This document shows, in pieces, positions 1-7,593 of a stretch of 64,000 nucleotides of DNA. Where the stretch lies: assembly GCF_046058945.1 (NCBI RefSeq), contig NZ_CP175511.1, positions 930,001-994,000 on the forward strand, in the 5' to 3' direction. This DNA is from Brochothrix campestris. GTDB lineage: Bacteria; Bacillota; Bacilli; Lactobacillales; Listeriaceae. Position 1 is the first letter of the stretch, and each line of letters begins with the position of its first letter. Position numbers and translations under genes: made by a program. The notes under the pieces are model-generated. The model ran no database searches. It was not told the origin of the DNA and saw nothing but the letters and a program-made list of their open reading frames with translations.

Positions 1-477
1 CCCTTCATTGAAGATACCACCGTTAAATTATATGGTGCCGAAGCGGGTGGGTCGGGTATTGAAACAGGCAAACATGCAGCGACCTTAACGAAAGGCAGTG
101 TGGGCGCACTGCATGGCTCACTCATGTACTTATTGCAAGATCAGGCCGGTCAAGTGAGCGAAGTTTTCTCGATTTCGGCCGGGTTGGATTATCCTGGTGT
201 AGGGCCTGAGCATAGTTTGTTGCATGATTTGAAGCGGGCCGAGTACCATGCGGTCACCGATGACGAGGCGGTTGCTGCCTTTAGTGTGATGTGTCGCCAA
301 GAAGGGATTATTCCAGCACTTGAAAGCGCCCATGCAATTGCGCTCGCGCTAAAAATCGCCGCCGATATGTCACCGGAAGAAATCATGGTAATCACCGTAT
401 CTGGTCGTGGTGATAAAGATGTCGCCCAGCTAAAAGAACGGTTTGAAAAAGGAGGAACCACTGATGAATGCAATTGA
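1..477 (+). CDS. trpB: Tryptophan synthase beta chain, 3' part (5' end outside window)
   Basis: The open frame runs from the first base to the TGA at 475-477, giving about 158 C-terminal residues of a protein that is usually near 400. The segment GIETGKHAATL followed by SAGLDYPGVGPEH is the conserved C-terminal region of TrpB, the PLP enzyme that condenses indole with serine to make tryptophan. The last 14 bases overlap the start of trpA, so the two alpha2beta2 subunits are translationally coupled. Upstream trp genes are presumably just outside the window. The family assignment is secure; only the truncation by the window edge limits it. Confidence 0.95.
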   Translation, partial: PFIEDTTVKLYGAEAGGSGIETGKHAATLTKGSVGALHGSLMYLLQDQAGQVSEVFSISAGLDYPGVGPEHSLLHDLKRAEYHAVTDDEAVAAFSVMCRQEGIIPALESAHAIALALKIAADMSPEEIMVITVSGRGDKDVAQLKERFEKGGTTDECN

Positions 478-1207
478 GACGACATTAGCAACGACAAACA
501 AAGCCTTTATCGCTTACATGATGGGCAACCAAACATTAGTCAAAGACTATCAAACACTGGTTGCTCAAGGGGCGACAATTGTTGAAATCGGTGTTCCTTT
601 TACTGACCCCGTAGCAGATGGACCTGTCATTCAAGCCGCAGGTTTGAAGGCATTACGCGCAGGTGTTACTTTGCAAGGCTTACTAACGACGATTGGAACG
701 ATAACGGCTAAACCGGCACCAATCGTCTTAATGACTTACTTAAATCCGCTCTTTGCGATTGGTTATGAATCGTTTGCCCAGCAATGTCAACGAAATGGCG
801 TGTCGGGCGTGATTGTACCCGATATGCCGTTTGAAGAGAGTCATCAGTTACGGCAATTGCTCGAAGCGCATGATGTCTTATTGATTACGTTAGTAACAGC
901 AACATCAACTGGCGAACGCTTAACGCAAATGTTAAAAAAAGCGCGTGGTTTTATTTATGCGGTGACAGTTAAAGGTGTCACCGGTGAAAGACGGGCCTTT
1001 AATCCGGCCATTTATGACTTTTTGGCGGAGTTGAGAACAAAGACAACGGTACCTGTAATGGCAGGATTTGGCATTGCCTCAACAGAACAAGTCAAGGCGC
1101 TATTGCCTCATTGTGATGGTGTCATTGTCGGAAGTCGGATTGTCGACCTCCTCGAAGCGGGAGAATCGGCCCCAATTGGTAGCTTAATTCAAGCAACGAA
1201 GCAATAA
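464..1207 (+). CDS. trpA: Tryptophan synthase alpha chain
   Basis: A 247-residue TIM-barrel enzyme that cleaves indole-3-glycerol phosphate to indole, which is channelled to TrpB. The motif EIGVPFTDPVADGP near residues 41-54 carries the catalytic Glu41 and Asp52, with the 11-residue spacing seen in the family. I chose the ATG at 464 because GGAGGA at 451-456 sits 7 bases upstream; an in-frame TTG at 443 would have no ribosome site. It overlaps the end of trpB by 14 bases. It is slightly shorter than the typical 255-270 residues, but the core is intact. No clear terminator follows; obgE has its own promoter. Confidence 0.95.
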   Translation: MNAIETTLATTNKAFIAYMMGNQTLVKDYQTLVAQGATIVEIGVPFTDPVADGPVIQAAGLKALRAGVTLQGLLTTIGTITAKPAPIVLMTYLNPLFAIGYESFAQQCQRNGVSGVIVPDMPFEESHQLRQLLEAHDVLLITLVTATSTGERLTQMLKKARGFIYAVTVKGVTGERRAFNPAIYDFLAELRTKTTVPVMAGFGIASTEQVKALLPHCDGVIVGSRIVDLLEAGESAPIGSLIQATKQ

Positions 1208-1242
1208 ACAGTTAAATAAGGCTGATTTTGAAGAATCGTTGT

Positions 1243-1271
1243 TTTACTTATCGCAGGACTTAAGATATAAT
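1243..1271 (+). promoter_or_regulatory. Promoter of obgE
   Basis: TTTACT (1243-1248), a 17-base spacer and a perfect TATAAT (1266-1271), 36 bases upstream of the obgE start, in the gap after trpA. This makes obgE independent of the trp operon. Confidence 0.6.
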
Positions 1272-1307
1272 GATAAGTAATGAAGTAAAGAATTGAGGAA
1301 ACCGAAT

Positions 1308-2594
1308 ATGATGTTTGTAGATGGAGTTAAGATATATGTAAAAGGTGGCGATGGTGGCGATGGTATGGTTGCTTTCCGTCGTGAAAAGTTTGTAGCGAAT
1401 GGTGGACCTGCCGGTGGCGATGGTGGTAAAGGTGGATCAGTCGTTTTCGAAGTTGAAGAAGGCTTAAGAACCCTTGTTGATTTTCGTTACAAGCGTCACT
1501 TTAAAGGAAACCCAGGTGAAAACGGGATGAGTAAAGGGATGCACGGACATGGTGCCCCTGATTATGTTGTACCAGTTCCACCAGGTACAATCGTTAAAGA
1601 TGCCGATACTGGCGAATTAATTGCCGATTTAGTGACACACGGTCAACGTGCTGTTGTTGCTAAAGGGGGTCGTCATGGCCGTGGTAATCGTCGTTTTGCG
1701 ACACCTGCCAACCCAGCACCAGAAATTAGTGAAAACGGTGAACCAGGCGAAGAACGTAACTTAGAACTTGAATTAAAAGTGCTTGCCGATGTTGGTTTAG
1801 TAGGTTTTCCAAGTGTTGGGAAATCAACATTATTATCGGTTGTTACATCAGCGCGCCCTAAGATTGCCGATTATCACTTTACAACGCTGACACCAAACCT
1901 CGGAATGGTTGATACACCCGATCATCGTAGTTTCGCAATGGCCGACTTACCTGGTTTAATTGAAGGTGCTTCATTGGGTGTTGGTTTAGGCCACCAGTTC
2001 TTGAAACACATCGAACGTACGCGTGTTATTGTGCATGTTATCGATATGGCAGGAACTGAAGGTCGCGATCCGTTCGATGACTTCAACAAAATCAACGATG
2101 AATTATCACAATACAACTTCCGCTTGTTAGAGCGTCCCCAAATTATTGTAGCCAATAAAATGGATATGCCTGGTGCAGAAGAAAACTTAGAAACATTCAA
2201 AAAACAAATTGATAGTTTGTATCCTGTCTTCCCGATTTCGGCTTTAACTAAAACAGGTTTAAACAATCTGTTATTAGAAATTGCTAACAAATTAGAAACA
2301 ACAGAGTACTTCCCAATGAACAATGAACCGACTGAAGAACAAGTCGTGATGTACAAACATAAGGCTGATTCACCAGACTTTGAAATCACGCGTGGATCAG
2401 ATGCTGTTTGGGTCTTAAGTGGCTCTGAAATTGAGCGTCTGTTCGCAATGACAAACTTCGATCGTGAAGTGTCAGTGACACGTTTCACACGTCAATTACG
2501 TTCGCTTGGTGTCGATCAAGCGTTGCGTGACCGTGGCGCTAAAGATGGCGATTTAGTTCGTATTATTGAATTTGAATTCGAGTTCATGGATTAA
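1308..2594 (+). CDS. obgE: GTPase ObgE (CgtA), ribosome assembly and stress
   Basis: A 428-residue essential GTPase of the Obg family that binds the 50S subunit and links growth to nutrient and stress state. The N-terminal glycine-rich Obg domain (FVDGVKIYVKGGDGG onward, residues 1-158) is followed by the G domain with the P-loop GFPSVGKST at about residues 166-174, DxxG in the segment ADLPGLIEGA and NKMD. A C-terminal OCT domain ends in FEFEFMD. The start is the first of two adjacent ATG codons (1308 or 1311), 8 bases after TGAGGA; an upstream TTG at 1293 is inside the ribosome site and is unlikely. It lies directly upstream of pheA, an arrangement also known from Listeria. Confidence 0.95.
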   Translation: MMFVDGVKIYVKGGDGGDGMVAFRREKFVANGGPAGGDGGKGGSVVFEVEEGLRTLVDFRYKRHFKGNPGENGMSKGMHGHGAPDYVVPVPPGTIVKDADTGELIADLVTHGQRAVVAKGGRHGRGNRRFATPANPAPEISENGEPGEERNLELELKVLADVGLVGFPSVGKSTLLSVVTSARPKIADYHFTTLTPNLGMVDTPDHRSFAMADLPGLIEGASLGVGLGHQFLKHIERTRVIVHVIDMAGTEGRDPFDDFNKINDELSQYNFRLLERPQIIVANKMDMPGAEENLETFKKQIDSLYPVFPISALTKTGLNNLLLEIANKLETTEYFPMNNEPTEEQVVMYKHKADSPDFEITRGSDAVWVLSGSEIERLFAMTNFDREVSVTRFTRQLRSLGVDQALRDRGAKDGDLVRIIEFEFEFMD

Positions 2595-2610
2595 GCAAGG
2601 AAATAATCAA

Positions 2611-2638
2611 AGCAAAGTCATTTTTGACTTTGCTTTTT
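2611..2638 (+). terminator. Rho-independent terminator after obgE
   Basis: Perfect 10-base stem AGCAAAGTCA / TGACTTTGCT (2611-2620 and 2625-2634) with a TTTT loop, followed by a run of T. It ends obgE before pheA. Confidence 0.85.
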
Positions 2639-2658
2639 ATTTAAGGAGAGTGAATTGA

Positions 2659-3516
2659 GTGAATATTGGCTATTTAGGACCGATTGGAACTTTTTCGTTT
2701 CAGGCAGTCCATCGTGCATTTCCCACAGAGCAGCATACCGCATTTGCAACTATTTCAGAATGCCTTGATGCAGTTGTTGCAAAACAAGTTGATGCCTGTC
2801 TCGTCCCATTTGAAAATGCGATTGAAGGAACCGTAAACGTTACATTGGATTATTTATATCAAAATGATGTGCCGCTAATTCGAGGTGAGTATATTTTGCC
2901 GATTTCACAAAACATCATGATTAATCAAGATGGTAAACATGATTGGCATCAGGCAACGAAGGTGTTGTCGCATCCGCAAGGGTTGGCGCAGTGTCATGAT
3001 TATTTAACGAATCATTTTCCGTATATTGAACGGGTGGCCGTTTCGAGTACAGCTTTTGCGGCTGAGTATGTCGCACAGCATCCAGATGAAAATATATTAG
3101 CAATTGCACCGTTGTTTGCAGCGGAGCATTATCAACTGAACGTTGTATGCCCGAACGCCCAAGGCAATAGCCAAAATGAGACGCGTTTTATCGCGATGAG
3201 TGACACCGTTATTCCGAATGAAGCTGACGCAATTGAAACGAAAACAACGATTTTGTTGAAGTTGCCAGATAATGACTCGGGAACGTTACATAGTATGCTT
3301 TCAACCTTTGCTTGGCGCAATATCAATATGAGCAAAATTGAATCACGTCCAACTAAAACACGCCTCGGTCAATACTTTTTTCACATTGATTTGGATGTCG
3401 GAGCAGACAACCGCCTATTGGCCAATGCCTTAAGTGAAATTGGTTTGCTTGGTGGCAAGGTTAAAGTACTCGGTTCTTATGATGTTTATAAGATTAAAAG
3501 TGATTTTAACTGTTAG
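2659..3516 (+). CDS. pheA: Prephenate dehydratase
   Basis: A monofunctional 285-residue prephenate dehydratase that makes phenylpyruvate for phenylalanine synthesis. The catalytic domain starts with the family pattern IGYLGPIGTFS and contains the NETRF signature around residue 173. The C-terminal ACT domain carries the ESRP motif (KIESRPTKTRLGQY), the phenylalanine feedback site in the family. The start is GTG at 2659, placed 10 bases after AAGGAG at 2643-2648. The last 26 bases of the gene form part of a 73-base sequence repeated 118 bases further downstream (see repeat entries). No chorismate mutase domain is fused. Confidence 0.94.
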   Translation: MNIGYLGPIGTFSFQAVHRAFPTEQHTAFATISECLDAVVAKQVDACLVPFENAIEGTVNVTLDYLYQNDVPLIRGEYILPISQNIMINQDGKHDWHQATKVLSHPQGLAQCHDYLTNHFPYIERVAVSSTAFAAEYVAQHPDENILAIAPLFAAEHYQLNVVCPNAQGNSQNETRFIAMSDTVIPNEADAIETKTTILLKLPDNDSGTLHSMLSTFAWRNINMSKIESRPTKTRLGQYFFHIDLDVGADNRLLANALSEIGLLGGKVKVLGSYDVYKIKSDFNC

Positions 3517-3563
3517 AAGCGCTCGACTTGGAAGAAAAATGAGCGCGACTATATTCCATCGCA
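3491..3563 (+). repeat. Direct repeat copy 1, spanning the pheA stop codon
   Basis: 73-base unit starting AGATTAAAAGTGATTTTAA. It includes the last coding bases and stop of pheA plus 47 bases beyond. It matches copy 2 at 3609-3681 at 67 of 73 positions with no gaps. Copy 1 also contains an inverted pair GCGCTC (3529-3534) / GAGCGC (3541-3546) that is broken in copy 2. Confidence 0.85.
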
Positions 3564-3608
3564 AGCGTTTATCTGAAAGTTGAAGCCTTCTGGTTAAAAG
3601 AACTGGAT

Positions 3609-3681
3609 AGATTAAAAGTGATTTTAACCGTTAGAAGCGCCCGACTTGGAAGAAAAATGAGAGCGACCGTATTCCGTCGCA
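3609..3681 (+). repeat. Direct repeat copy 2, non-coding copy of the pheA 3' end
   Basis: Second copy of the 73-base unit, offset by exactly 118 bases from copy 1. It carries the last codons and stop of pheA without the rest of the gene, so it looks like a tandem duplication of the pheA tail that has since diverged (6 substitutions). It lies just before the terminator at 3687-3723. Confidence 0.85.
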
Positions 3682-3686
3682 GGTCG

Positions 3687-3723
3687 ACAGGTAAAAGCAG
3701 TTTTCTGTTTTCACCTGTTTTTT
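3687..3723 (+). terminator. Terminator after pheA
   Basis: Stem ACAGGTAAAAGCAG / CTGTTTTCACCTGT (3687-3700 and 3705-3718, pairing throughout if G-U pairs are allowed) with a TTTT loop, then TTTTT. Confidence 0.8.
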
Positions 3724-3743
3724 GTTGCAAAAAACCTTTAAAC

Positions 3744-3772
3744 TTTAAATAACGGCTAATTATCGCTATAAT
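3744..3772 (+). promoter_or_regulatory. Promoter of lisRK
   Basis: TTTAAA (3744-3749), a 17-base spacer, TATAAT (3767-3772), 38 bases before the lisR start and after the pheA terminator. The -35 box is weak. Confidence 0.5.
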
Positions 3773-3810
3773 AACAAGACATAGGATAAATTGAAGGTGG
3801 AGGTTCGAAC

Positions 3811-4494
3811 ATGAGTAATATACTATTAATCGAAGATGAAAAAAACTTAGCACGTTTTGTTGAACTTGAATTACAACATGAAAATTATAAAGTGACAATT
3901 GCTAACGATGGACGAGAAGGCTTAGAGTTGGCGCTAACCAGCGAGTGGGATGCCATCTTACTTGATTTAATGTTACCGAGTTTAAATGGCATTGAAATTT
4001 GCCGTCGCATTCGCCAAAATGGTAAACAGACACCGATTATTATGCTAACCGCACGTGATAGTGTGATGGACCGCGTGTCAGGTCTTGACCACGGGGCCGA
4101 TGATTACATCGTGAAGCCGTTTGCGATTGAAGAACTATTAGCGCGCCTTCGCTCGTTGTTGCGTCGAGTTGAACATACGGAAACGACTAAAAAACAAACG
4201 ACCTTTACTTACCGTGATTTAACGGTTGAAAAAGAGAGTCGGATTGTGTTAGTGGGTGACGAAGTCATCGATTTAACGAAACGTGAATACGATTTGTTGT
4301 TAACATTAATGGGTAATATTAACATCGTCTTAACACGAGAAGTCTTACTTAATAAGGTTTGGGGCTATGAAACAGAAGTTGAAACGAATGTTGTTGATGT
4401 TTACATCCGCTATCTGCGTAATAAAATCGATCGTCCGGGTGAAGAAAGTTATATCCAAACCGTGCGCGGAACAGGTTATGTGATGCGTACATGA
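3811..4494 (+). CDS. lisR: Response regulator, OmpR family, LisR-like
   Basis: A 227-residue cytoplasmic response regulator. The receiver domain has acidic pocket Glu8-Asp9, phospho-acceptor Asp52 in LLDLMLP and the conserved Lys in IVKPF near residue 101. The C-terminal half is an OmpR/PhoB winged helix ending in VRGTGYVMRT. The ATG at 3811 follows GGTGGAGG. Its last four bases overlap lisK (ATGA), so the pair is cotranslated. The sequence and its neighbours resemble LisR of Listeria, which governs envelope stress, acid and antimicrobial responses; that role is inferred from family membership. No target site was identified here. Confidence 0.92.
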   Translation: MSNILLIEDEKNLARFVELELQHENYKVTIANDGREGLELALTSEWDAILLDLMLPSLNGIEICRRIRQNGKQTPIIMLTARDSVMDRVSGLDHGADDYIVKPFAIEELLARLRSLLRRVEHTETTKKQTTFTYRDLTVEKESRIVLVGDEVIDLTKREYDLLLTLMGNINIVLTREVLLNKVWGYETEVETNVVDVYIRYLRNKIDRPGEESYIQTVRGTGYVMRT

Positions 4495-5975
4495 GAGTTC
4501 ATAAAATGCTCAATGTTAAAAACAGGTCTTTAAAATATAAGTGGATGCTCGGTACAAGCGTCGCGATTTTTTTAACGTTCTCTGTTTTTGCGGTCGCCAT
4601 CTATCAAGGCGTTGCGACGATGTTATTAAATGAAGAAAAAACAAAGGTGCAAACAGCCTTGAATAATGTTGCTTTTTCACTGGTCGGAAAAAAGTGGCTC
4701 GATGTGAGTGCAACAGAGTTTCCGATTGATAATGAGAGCCTCAATGAAAATATTTATAATCGAGGCCTCATTGTCCGTATATTGAAGGCGGATGGCAGTA
4801 CATGGTATCCGGCGCAATACGGTGGTGAAGAAAAATACGATATTCCACTCGAAAAAGTTGAGGCTTTAACGGTCAGTGAAAAAACGATTAAAGGCAGTCG
4901 CATGATTGTAGGTTATAAACCGATATTGCAAAATAATGCCGATATTATTGGCTATGTGCAGGTGATTAATCCGTTAACGAGCGTCAATTCATTGATGAAA
5001 TACTTGTTTTGGACCTTGCTTATCTTAGATTTTATCGCCTTAATCTTTAGTGCCTTACTAGGTTATGTAATGGCGTTGCATTTACTACAGCCAATTAAAG
5101 ATTTAGCACGCTCGATGATTAACAGTCGTGAAAGTGGTTTTAAGGCGCGGGTGAAAAACATTGATGCCGAGGATGAAATTAGTGAACTATTGATGATTTA
5201 TAATGATATGATGCATCGGATGGAAGTTACCTATGAACAACAAAAACACTTTGTCGAAGATGCCTCGCATGAGCTGCGAACACCTGTTCAAATCATTGAA
5301 GGGCACCTGAACCTTCTCAATCGCTGGGGCAAGGATGATCCGTCCGTGTTAGAAGAATCACTCAATGCCTCGCTGTTTGAGGTGAAACGGATGAAAAAGT
5401 TAGTGCAGGAAATGCTTGATTTATCACGTGCTGAACAAGTATCAAATACAGCTGAGTTACAAATTACTAATTTAAATGAGGCTGTGGAACAAGTAAAGCG
5501 CAATTTTGAAATTTTGCATGAGGGCTTTGAAATCACGTATGAACATAATCCACATTTGGTATTACGCTCGCTCATTTTACGGAATCATCTGGAACAAATC
5601 TTAATTATCCTGTTTGACAATGCCGTAAAATATTCGAGCGAACGCAAGGAGATTAAAATCACCTTGACAGAGGTCGCTAATAAAGCAGTCATTAATGTGA
5701 TTGATTATGGAGTCGGCATCGACCCAACCGAAGTTGATAAAGTGTTTAATCGTTTTTATCGTGTCGATAAAGCACGAACGCGTGAAGTGGGTGGTAACGG
5801 ACTTGGATTAGCGATTGCAAAACAATTGGTCGTTAGCTATCGTGGAGAGATAACTGCAACGAGTGAAGTGGGCATCGGAACGACTGTTACCATTAGTTTA
5901 CCGTTAATGGAAGAAGAAGTTATTCAAACCGCTCGAAAAAAAACAGCAAAAAAACAAAACCTTAAAAAGAGTTAA
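4491..5975 (+). CDS. lisK: Membrane sensor histidine kinase, LisK-like
   Basis: A 494-residue kinase paired with the preceding regulator. A first membrane segment lies around residues 18-40 and a second around 165-192, enclosing an extracytoplasmic sensing loop of roughly 125 residues. HAMP, HisKA with phospho-acceptor His260 (SHELRTP) and a full HATPase domain follow, including the N box (FDNAVKYS), DYGVGID and GGNGLGLAIAKQL. The ATG at 4491 overlaps the lisR stop. The tail is lysine-rich (RKKTAKKQNLKKS). All catalytic boxes are present, unlike the malate sensor kinase at 42973-44511. The stimulus is not evident from sequence. Confidence 0.92.
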   Translation: MRVHKMLNVKNRSLKYKWMLGTSVAIFLTFSVFAVAIYQGVATMLLNEEKTKVQTALNNVAFSLVGKKWLDVSATEFPIDNESLNENIYNRGLIVRILKADGSTWYPAQYGGEEKYDIPLEKVEALTVSEKTIKGSRMIVGYKPILQNNADIIGYVQVINPLTSVNSLMKYLFWTLLILDFIALIFSALLGYVMALHLLQPIKDLARSMINSRESGFKARVKNIDAEDEISELLMIYNDMMHRMEVTYEQQKHFVEDASHELRTPVQIIEGHLNLLNRWGKDDPSVLEESLNASLFEVKRMKKLVQEMLDLSRAEQVSNTAELQITNLNEAVEQVKRNFEILHEGFEITYEHNPHLVLRSLILRNHLEQILIILFDNAVKYSSERKEIKITLTEVANKAVINVIDYGVGIDPTEVDKVFNRFYRVDKARTREVGGNGLGLAIAKQLVVSYRGEITATSEVGIGTTVTISLPLMEEEVIQTARKKTAKKQNLKKS

Positions 5976-5976
5976 C

Positions 5977-6028
5977 AAAAAGCTAACGTCCAATCACGCA
6001 AACGTGCGGAAAGGTCGTTAGCTTTTTT
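5977..6028. terminator. Bidirectional terminator between lisK and the acylphosphatase gene
   Basis: Stem AAAAAGCTAACG (5977-5988) / CGTTAGCTTTTT (6016-6027), with an inner CACG-CAAA-CGTG hairpin. A-rich and T-rich flanks serve both convergent genes. Confidence 0.85.
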
Positions 6029-6030
6029 AA

Positions 6031-6321
6031 TTAGATGATGGTGAAATCGGTTGTAGAAACTGAGCCGTTTTCCCAACTGATTACTAAATGAGTGACGTTT
6101 GCTGCTCGCGTCGGTCCTTTTTCTAAGCGCGCAATAAAGGTGAGTAAAGCATCTTCAGAACCTTGGGCCAGTATTAAGACACTTTCATCGGGTAAGTTTT
6201 CAACCGTTCCTGTAATATCTAGCTTTTTCGCTAAAAATAAGGTACCATAACGAAAGCCAACCCCCTGGACGGTACCGAATGCTTGAATACGACAACTGTG
6301 TCGCGATGCGATGGTAATCAC
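6031..6321 (-). CDS. acyP: Acylphosphatase
   Basis: A small enzyme (about 96 residues) that hydrolyses acyl phosphates. The signature GTVQGVGFRYG contains the catalytic Arg and GTVENLPDES contains the family Asn. The start is uncertain. The listed GTG at 6321-6319 overlaps the end of the only Shine-Dalgarno sequence, AAAGGAG. The codon at the ideal distance (8 bases) is ATC at 6312-6310, with ATT at 6318-6316 between; no ATG with a ribosome site lies upstream. The protein may therefore be 93-96 residues and start at a rare codon. It converges on lisK, as in Listeria as I remember it. Confidence 0.88.
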   Translation of the reverse strand: MITIASRHSCRIQAFGTVQGVGFRYGTLFLAKKLDITGTVENLPDESVLILAQGSEDALLTFIARLEKGPTRAANVTHLVISWENGSVSTTDFTII

Positions 6322-6434
6322 TCCTTTTTTTATTAGTTTAACACGTTTTAATTGAAATATGGGAGAAGGAACCTTACTATAGAAGTAGTAGCCTTGCTCA
6401 AATAATTAACTTTGTACGAAAGGGTGTGACACCG

Positions 6435-6722
6435 ATGCATTGGACTGTTATCGAAACAGAAAGTTTTAATGAGCCGTGGTGGTTCTTTGAAGATTGGCGA
6501 GAAGACATCATCTCAGAACGACAGTTAGCGACTGAATCGCTCGCACTTACGGCCTATCAGTCAGCGTTTGAGAGGTTAGCCACAACATACCCGTATCATC
6601 AGGTGAAAGAACAGCAGGCGGCCTTCTGGTGCGAGGAAGAAAAGAGTTTTTGTGAAGAATGCGATGATGATTTGCAAGTGTTCCACGGTTTACTCCTACT
6701 TAAAGATGGAAAGTCATCTTGA
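6435..6722 (+). CDS. DUF1033 family protein
   Basis: A 95-residue acidic, tryptophan-rich protein with the block NEPWWFFEDWREDI, which I recognise as typical of DUF1033 proteins of bacilli. The function is unknown. The start is ATG 6435, 10 bases after AAAGGG; an in-frame GTG at 6426 overlaps that site. No signal peptide or membrane segment is visible. It may share a transcript with nothing else, since a promoter for the following gene lies at 6747-6775. Confidence 0.8.
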   Translation: MHWTVIETESFNEPWWFFEDWREDIISERQLATESLALTAYQSAFERLATTYPYHQVKEQQAAFWCEEEKSFCEECDDDLQVFHGLLLLKDGKSS

Positions 6723-6746
6723 TCGCTATCAGTTTAAAGGAAACCC

Positions 6747-6775
6747 TTTTAAAAGCAGACAAAACATATTATAAT
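6747..6775 (+). promoter_or_regulatory. Promoter before the SUKH-type gene
   Basis: Perfect TATAAT at 6770-6775 with a poor -35 (TTTTAA, 6747-6752) 17 bases upstream. The 5' leader would be about 80 bases. Confidence 0.45.
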
Positions 6776-6859
6776 AGAGATGAATACACAATTTGTGTTA
6801 TAGAGAGAGTAAGAAGTCGCTTCTTAATTATAAAATCAATTGAAAAGAGTGAGAGATAA

Positions 6860-7363
6860 TTGCAGCCTAAATTAGGAAATGCTATAGAAAAATTTTTCGA
6901 AGCAGCAGATGATGCAGAGGTCAAGTTAACGGGTCGTAAAGCCTCAAAAGAAGAATTGAAAATGTTAGCGAAAGAACTACCCGTTAAATTGCCGAAATGG
7001 TATCGTGAGCTGATCGGGGACTATCCGATTATCAACTTGGAATTGCGTTGGAATGTTGAAACCACCAATGAAAACTACAGTGGTGAAACAGCGATTGAAT
7101 TTTTTGAACCACAGTATATTATTGAAGAAACAATGGAAGAATTTCCGGGCATTGATTTAGTACACTTGAATTATATTTGTATTGGAAGTGAACCTGCAGG
7201 TACTGGCGATAACTATTATATTAAATTAGATGATGAAGACCCAACATTGTATCAGTTCCCGTTGCCAATCGGTAGTGATGATGATGAGCCGCTCATTACA
7301 CGTCGTATTCAAATTGCGGAGCATATTAGTGATGTATTCCTTGAAGCGATTGAAACAATCTAA
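6860..7363 (+). CDS. SMI1/KNR4 (SUKH superfamily) protein
   Basis: A 167-residue soluble acidic protein. The LAKELPVKLPKWYRELIGDYP segment followed by ELRW, and the acidic C-terminal half with ICIGSEPAGTGDNYYIKL, are the pattern of the SMI1/KNR4 fold. SUKH proteins are often immunity proteins for contact-dependent toxins, but many housekeeping members of unknown role exist. No toxin gene lies nearby, so no immunity function is claimed. The start is TTG at 6860 with a weak upstream purine tract. It is a single-gene unit with its own promoter and terminator. Confidence 0.75.
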   Translation: MQPKLGNAIEKFFEAADDAEVKLTGRKASKEELKMLAKELPVKLPKWYRELIGDYPIINLELRWNVETTNENYSGETAIEFFEPQYIIEETMEEFPGIDLVHLNYICIGSEPAGTGDNYYIKLDDEDPTLYQFPLPIGSDDDEPLITRRIQIAEHISDVFLEAIETI

Positions 7364-7371
7364 AAAAAGAA

Positions 7372-7422
7372 TCACAAATAAACGGTGGCATTTTAAACCA
7401 CTTGTTATTTGTGAGTTTTTTT
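7372..7422 (+). terminator. Terminator after the SUKH-type gene
   Basis: Stem TCACAAATAA (7372-7381) / TTATTTGTGA (7405-7414) with an inner GGTGG/CCAC pairing, followed by seven T. Confidence 0.85.
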
Positions 7423-7517
7423 AACGGTCAATAGTCAGAAAATTTAATCATTTCAAAAAAAACTAATTTTCTGTTTATTTATTAGCTTTAACATGATATA
7501 TTCTATAGAGTAAACTA

Positions 7518-7563
7518 AACACGTAAGTTATATTGTGTAAGCAATTACAACAATCGTGTTTTT
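7518..7563 (+). promoter_or_regulatory. Stem-loop in the leader of the BMP lipoprotein gene, possible attenuator
   Basis: Outer stem AACACG (7518-7523) / CGTGTT (7555-7560) encloses an inner hairpin ATTGTGTAA-GCAA-TTACAACAAT with one bulge, and a short T run follows at 7559-7563. It lies 30 bases before the start codon of the lipoprotein gene. An attenuator or protein-binding leader is possible; I cannot match it to a known riboswitch. Confidence 0.35.
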
Positions 7564-7593
7564 ACAAAAAAGGATTAAGGGGAGGAACAACTG

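Noticed and set aside
1922..2488. Long minus-strand open frame inside obgE
   Set aside because: It is a shadow of a clearly conserved gene, with no ribosome site or recognisable protein; the same applies to the other long antisense frames, for example 7860-8366 and 46274-46735.
6860..7363. Orphan immunity gene of a polymorphic toxin system
   Set aside because: The fold permits it, but there is no toxin, secretion gene or repeated immunity cluster nearby.
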